A DNA stretch of 64,000 nucleotides from Bacteroidales bacterium 6E (GTDB lineage Bacteria; Bacteroidota; Bacteroidia; Bacteroidales; Prolixibacteraceae), in the NCBI GenBank assembly GCA_001270045.2, contig DF970668.1:224142-288141 (forward strand), in the 5' to 3' direction. The position numbers and the translations under genes were made by a program. This document shows positions 60,880-64,000 of this stretch, piece by piece. The notes beneath the pieces are model-generated. The model searched no databases, was not told the origin of the DNA, and saw only the letters and a program-made list of their open reading frames with translations. Positions within the stretch are counted from its first letter, which is position 1; the number at the start of each line of letters is the position of its first letter.

Positions 60880-62336
60880 GAGACTGTAAAATGAACTCTG
60901 TCCAACATTATTAATTTTGTAACGACAGAGAAACTATGGAATCCGAAGAATTTAAATTAATGCGTGACAAAGCCTTAGAGCAATTGCGCACAGGACAGTC
61001 GCTGACGGGCAAAGATGGTGTTTTTGCTCCGTTGCTTAAAGAGTTTATCGAAAGTGCCCTTCAAGCCGAGATGAACACTCATTTGGATGATTTTGAACGG
61101 TTATCAGGCAACAAACGTAATGGGAAGAAAAGCAAAACGCTAAAAACTGATTCGGGAGAAATTGAGATAACCACTCCCCAAGACCGCAACAGCAGTTTTG
61201 AACCACAACTGGTAAAAAAACGGGAAACAGTATTGGCAGATAACCTTGCACCTAAAATCATTGGTTTATATGGGCATGGGATGAGTTTTCGGGACATCTC
61301 GAATCATATCAAAGATATGTACGATGTTGACATTTCCCATTCCACTTTAAGCGAGATAACAGACCGTGTCATTCCACAGGTTAAAGCATGGCAAAGCCGC
61401 CCGCTTGAGTCGTTGTACACGATTGTGTGGCTTGATGCAATGCACTACAAAGTCAGGGATGAAGGCAGAGTCGTCAGCCGCGCTGTTTACAACGTGTTGG
61501 CGGTAAACAAAGAAGGTCGGAAGGAACTAATCGGAATGTATATCTCAGAAAGTGAAGGTGCAAACTTCTGGCTTAGTGTACTGACTGACCTAAAATCCAG
61601 AGGTGTTCAAGATATTTTAATTGCCAGCATTGATAACCTGTCTGGCTTTTCAGAAGCCATATCAAGTATTTTTCCTAAAGTAGAAATCCAGTCCTGTATT
61701 GTTCATCAGGTGCGGAACTCGCTAAAATACGTGGCATCAAAAGACCAAAAATTATTCATGAAGGACCTGAAAAAAGTATATCAGGCGGTTAATAAAAGCC
61801 AGGCAGAAACGGAACTTATCAATCTGGAAGAAAGATGGGGAAATAAATATCCTGTGGTCATCAAATCGTGGAATACCAACTGGGACAAATTATCGGCTTA
61901 TTTTCAGTACGATGAACAAATCCGCAGGCTCATTTACACGACCAATGCTGTTGAAGGTTTTCATCGTCAAGTGCGAAAAATTACCAAAACAAAAGGTGCT
62001 TTCCCCAGCGATATGGCTTTGTTGAAGCTGATTTACCTGGCAACCGAGAACATCTCTAAAAAATGGACTCAACCGCTTCAGAACTGGGGCCTAACGGCTC
62101 AGCAACTGAAAATAAAATTTGGCGACAGAATGAAACTTGACCTCTGATTTTAATCTCTAAAAGCAAAGAAAAAACTGGATTCAAAACCTGTCAAGGGTAT
62201 ATAAACGGCTTCGTGCCTCAGCCGCCCCTGACAGAACTCAAATCCAGTTCAAAAAGGCTTTTACGATTGAAAAATCAGAAAATGAATTAAATTTGAATGA
62301 AAGAAAATTATCAGACAGAGTTTAAATTACACTCCC
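60880..62336 (+). mobile_element. IS256-family insertion sequence with 8-base target duplication
   Basis: The left end reads GAGACTGTAAAATGAACTCT. The right end, read inward from 62336, is GGGAGTGTAATTTAAACTCT, a good inverted repeat of the IS256 type. The flanks carry the direct repeat CATTGCTC at 60872-60879 and 62337-62344, the expected eight-base target duplication, so the insertion is recent and intact. It lies nine bases beyond the IS21 right end. Confidence 0.92.
60936..62147 (+). CDS. IS256-family transposase
   Basis: The 403-residue protein shows the IS256 mutator-type pattern. An N-terminal DNA-binding region holds LLKEFIESALQAEMNTHL. The DDE catalytic residues are the Asp in IVWLDAMHYKV near residue 166, the Asp in IASIDNLSGF near 231, and the Glu in TTNAVEGFHRQVRK near 338. 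Length is normal and no frameshift is seen. Confidence 0.96.
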   Translation: MESEEFKLMRDKALEQLRTGQSLTGKDGVFAPLLKEFIESALQAEMNTHLDDFERLSGNKRNGKKSKTLKTDSGEIEITTPQDRNSSFEPQLVKKRETVLADNLAPKIIGLYGHGMSFRDISNHIKDMYDVDISHSTLSEITDRVIPQVKAWQSRPLESLYTIVWLDAMHYKVRDEGRVVSRAVYNVLAVNKEGRKELIGMYISESEGANFWLSVLTDLKSRGVQDILIASIDNLSGFSEAISSIFPKVEIQSCIVHQVRNSLKYVASKDQKLFMKDLKKVYQAVNKSQAETELINLEERWGNKYPVVIKSWNTNWDKLSAYFQYDEQIRRLIYTTNAVEGFHRQVRKITKTKGAFPSDMALLKLIYLATENISKKWTQPLQNWGLTAQQLKIKFGDRMKLDL

Positions 62337-62388
62337 CATTGCTCCGGAATGAGTGGTACACTTTAGGCCGGATAATATAGGCATGATC

Positions 62389-63270
62389 CTATCTTTGAAT
62401 TTCAACAAGTACTGGCAGATGATCAGATAACTTAATAGTTATGTCGCTATAAATTATTTTTGAAGAAGATATATATTGATTGAGCGAGGGAGATACAAAA
62501 ACATAATCCAATCTACGGTTATCTCCATGTTCACCAGGTTTTTTCAAAGCTGTTGGGAATGAGCCTGTAAACTGATAATCATTTAAACGGCCTGCAACCT
62601 CTGTGTCAATAAAGCCATGTTTTAGAATTTTATTTATCACTTCATAATCCAAGGAACCTTTGTTGAGATTATTCTCTTCTTTTGTTTGATCTCGTTCATA
62701 AAAAAATTCACCTAAATTCCCCCCAATATAGTAAATGGAGTCGGCAATTGATAGAGCATTGAAATCACCTGCTAGTACAACATTTGAATTTTCAGGTAGG
62801 GTTTTTACGTCTTCCAAAATGAGATCAGCTTCCTTCATTCGCATTTTGAAGTTACTGGGATGCAAATGTATAACATAGAAATATATGCCTTGAATCCGTA
62901 CTCTTAGTAAACCATGATGAAATCCTTCAAGAGTTCGTTGAATATCTTCAATGGGGAATCTTGATGTTATGCCCGTTGGAAAACCATCTAGTTTGAGTAA
63001 TGCAGTGTATTTGTGCCCCCATTGAATTGCGTCCTCTTTCAATTTATGCTCTGAATATTTGTTTAGTTCTTGTAAGGCTACCACATCTGGCTTCATTTCA
63101 TTTAGCCATCCAATCCACAATCGCTTCTGTTCAGGCACCTCAGTAAATCCATTCCAAATATTATATGTGATTATTCGTAACTCCTTCTCAGAATTGGGGG
63201 CATTGCATGAATTGAGTATTAATAATAAGAAGAATAGTAATACTGGATATCGCTTTAGCCTCACATTCAT
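62389..63270 (-). CDS. Endonuclease/exonuclease/phosphatase-family lipoprotein
   Basis: The ATG at 63270 gives the leader MNVRLKRYPVLLFFLLLILN with Cys22 as lipid site; the frame extends 18 codons further upstream. The 293-residue protein has the family motifs RIITYNIWNG, DVVALQEL (catalytic Glu), IHLHPSNF, VLAGDFNAL (Asp/Asn pair), RRLDYVFVS and the terminal SDHLPV (Asp-His). The usual activity is hydrolysis of phosphodiesters or phosphomonoesters; here it would act outside the cytoplasm. AT-rich composition and position among insertion sequences suggest transfer. No pathway is evident. Confidence 0.9.
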   Translation of the reverse strand: MNVRLKRYPVLLFFLLLILNSCNAPNSEKELRIITYNIWNGFTEVPEQKRLWIGWLNEMKPDVVALQELNKYSEHKLKEDAIQWGHKYTALLKLDGFPTGITSRFPIEDIQRTLEGFHHGLLRVRIQGIYFYVIHLHPSNFKMRMKEADLILEDVKTLPENSNVVLAGDFNALSIADSIYYIGGNLGEFFYERDQTKEENNLNKGSLDYEVINKILKHGFIDTEVAGRLNDYQFTGSFPTALKKPGEHGDNRRLDYVFVSPSLNQYISSSKIIYSDITIKLSDHLPVLVEIQR

Positions 63271-63382
63271 AATTATTGGTACAGAACTAATCATTATATT
63301 CCTTATTGCTGATTTTGGTTTCATATGAATATATTTTTTAAATGCTTTGAACTTGCAACAAGAAAATGGACATTCAGTTAAG

Positions 63383-63541
63383 TTATGCTGCCATTTTTTG
63401 TTTATTAATTAATTTTCCGAATTCATCTGGTGACAGATAGTTCAAGGAAGAATGACTTCTTTGTGTATTGTACCAGGTTTCTATATATTCAAATACAGAA
63501 ACTCTTGCTTGTTTTTTTGTAACATATTTATTTCTCACTAG
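63383..63541 (-). pseudogene. C-terminal fragment of an IS3-family transposase (OrfB)
   Basis: The minus strand encodes, up to a stop at 63383, RVSVFEYIETWYNTQRSHSS followed by LNYLSPDEFGKL. This is the conserved C-terminal end of IS3/IS150-type integrases after the catalytic Glu. The upstream frame is lost in front of the IS4-family gene ending at 63563, so the copy was probably cut by that element. Confidence 0.8.
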
Positions 63542-63562
63542 TGTCCAATAAATTTTTTTCAA

Positions 63563-64000
63563 CTAATATTTAAAGGCAAATTCAAGTTGAGCGGGTTTTT
63601 CACATATATCATCAATGGTCTCAGGGGTCAGAAAAAGATCTCTGATGGGCGTCTTGTCTGTCAGTACTCTGCTAATGACACGAAGTACATTGAATGTAGT
63701 CCTGCCCAACTGACAGTCATGTTCGATGATAGCCACGAGACAGTATGTGATAACCGCAATGTAAATTTGTATTCTCACAGCGTTTTCCGTATTACCCCAG
63801 AAAGATGTGATGCGGAGATGCTGCTTTATCCACCGAAAAAAGAGTTCCACCTGCCAGCGCTGCTTATACAACATAGCGATGTCTTTCGCCTTGATGCTGA
63901 TGTTGTTGGTCAGGAACGTGAACGTTCTTTTAAGGTCGGGAGCATAGTAAACGATCCTCCTCATTACGCAGGAATATTTCTTCCGGGTCTGGTAGCCCGT
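63563..64000 (-). CDS. IS4-family transposase, C-terminal part (cut by window edge)
   Basis: The frame remains open to the right edge; an internal ATG at 63964 is not the true start. About 146 residues are visible, including RRIVYYAPDLKRTFTFLTNN. The Y-(2)-R-(3)-E-(6)-K signature of IS4 transposases appears as YKQRWQVELFFRWIKQHL, and the Glu in it is the third catalytic residue. ENAVRIQIYIAVITYCLVAI follows. Confidence 0.92.
   Translation of the reverse strand, partial: TGYQTRKKYSCVMRRIVYYAPDLKRTFTFLTNNISIKAKDIAMLYKQRWQVELFFRWIKQHLRITSFWGNTENAVRIQIYIAVITYCLVAIIEHDCQLGRTTFNVLRVISRVLTDKTPIRDLFLTPETIDDICEKPAQLEFAFKY

Overview
The window looks like a chromosome segment of a polysaccharide-degrading member of the Bacteroidota, probably a Bacteroidales/Marinilabiliales relative. 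Support: a SusC/SusD pair, an ECF sigma factor with a FecR-type anti-sigma, TAnnTTTG promoter boxes, weak Shine-Dalgarno sequences, a type IX secretion (T9SS) sorting domain, and many lipoprotein or Tat-exported sugar enzymes. No rRNA, tRNA or CRISPR array was seen.

Layout. (1) 1-20 kb, all minus strand: a sulfated rhamnose/fucose glycan locus. In transcription order it holds a GH78 alpha-L-rhamnosidase, RhaT, RhaA, a GH109-like NAD-dependent enzyme, a DUF6786-like lipoprotein, a FucP-like transporter, exported Gfo/Idh/MocA oxidoreductases alternating with sugar-phosphate-isomerase-like TIM barrels, a sulfatase and a GH95 fucosidase. An ECF sigma/FecR pair follows. (2) 20-23.3 kb: housekeeping malic enzyme (maeB) and thiol peroxidase (tpx). 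(3) 23.3-29 kb, plus strand: a SusC/SusD/surface-lipoprotein operon, the likely glycan importer of the locus. (4) 29.7-41 kb: an AT-richer 11 kb segment bounded by 42-bp inverted repeats. It carries a large T9SS-secreted protein, a 70-residue peptide gene, a PqqD-HPr-kinase fusion, a nucleotidyltransferase, a histidine kinase and an AraC-type regulator. (5) 41-57.7 kb, minus strand: a second carbohydrate locus with a DUF4965 protein, GH2, a metallophosphoesterase, three GH43 enzymes, two sulfatases and an FAD oxidoreductase. It contains a GNAT/DUF1778 toxin-antitoxin pair and several families of intergenic repeats. (6) 57.8-64 kb: insertion-sequence wreckage with a truncated RAYT, a complete IS21-family and a complete IS256-family element, an endonuclease/exonuclease/phosphatase lipoprotein, an IS3 fragment and a partial IS4-family transposase.

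How the genes work together. In region 1, sulfatases would desulfate the glycan, GH95/GH78 would release fucose or galactose and rhamnose, and RhaT/RhaA and the FucP-like carrier would take up and begin to use them. The paired Tat-exported oxidoreductases and TIM barrels suggest a periplasmic oxidative route such as keto-sugar formation. Region 5 looks aimed at an arabinose/galactose-containing polymer.

The most unusual system is the peptide/kinase/nucleotidyltransferase cluster at 31.5-34.2 kb. It resembles the tailoring half of a kinase-modified RiPP pathway, but lacks lasso-peptide synthetase genes and carries a candidate precursor with a Tat-like leader and a proline-rich C-terminus ending in Trp. 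All protein family calls were made by eye from motifs, without database searches.
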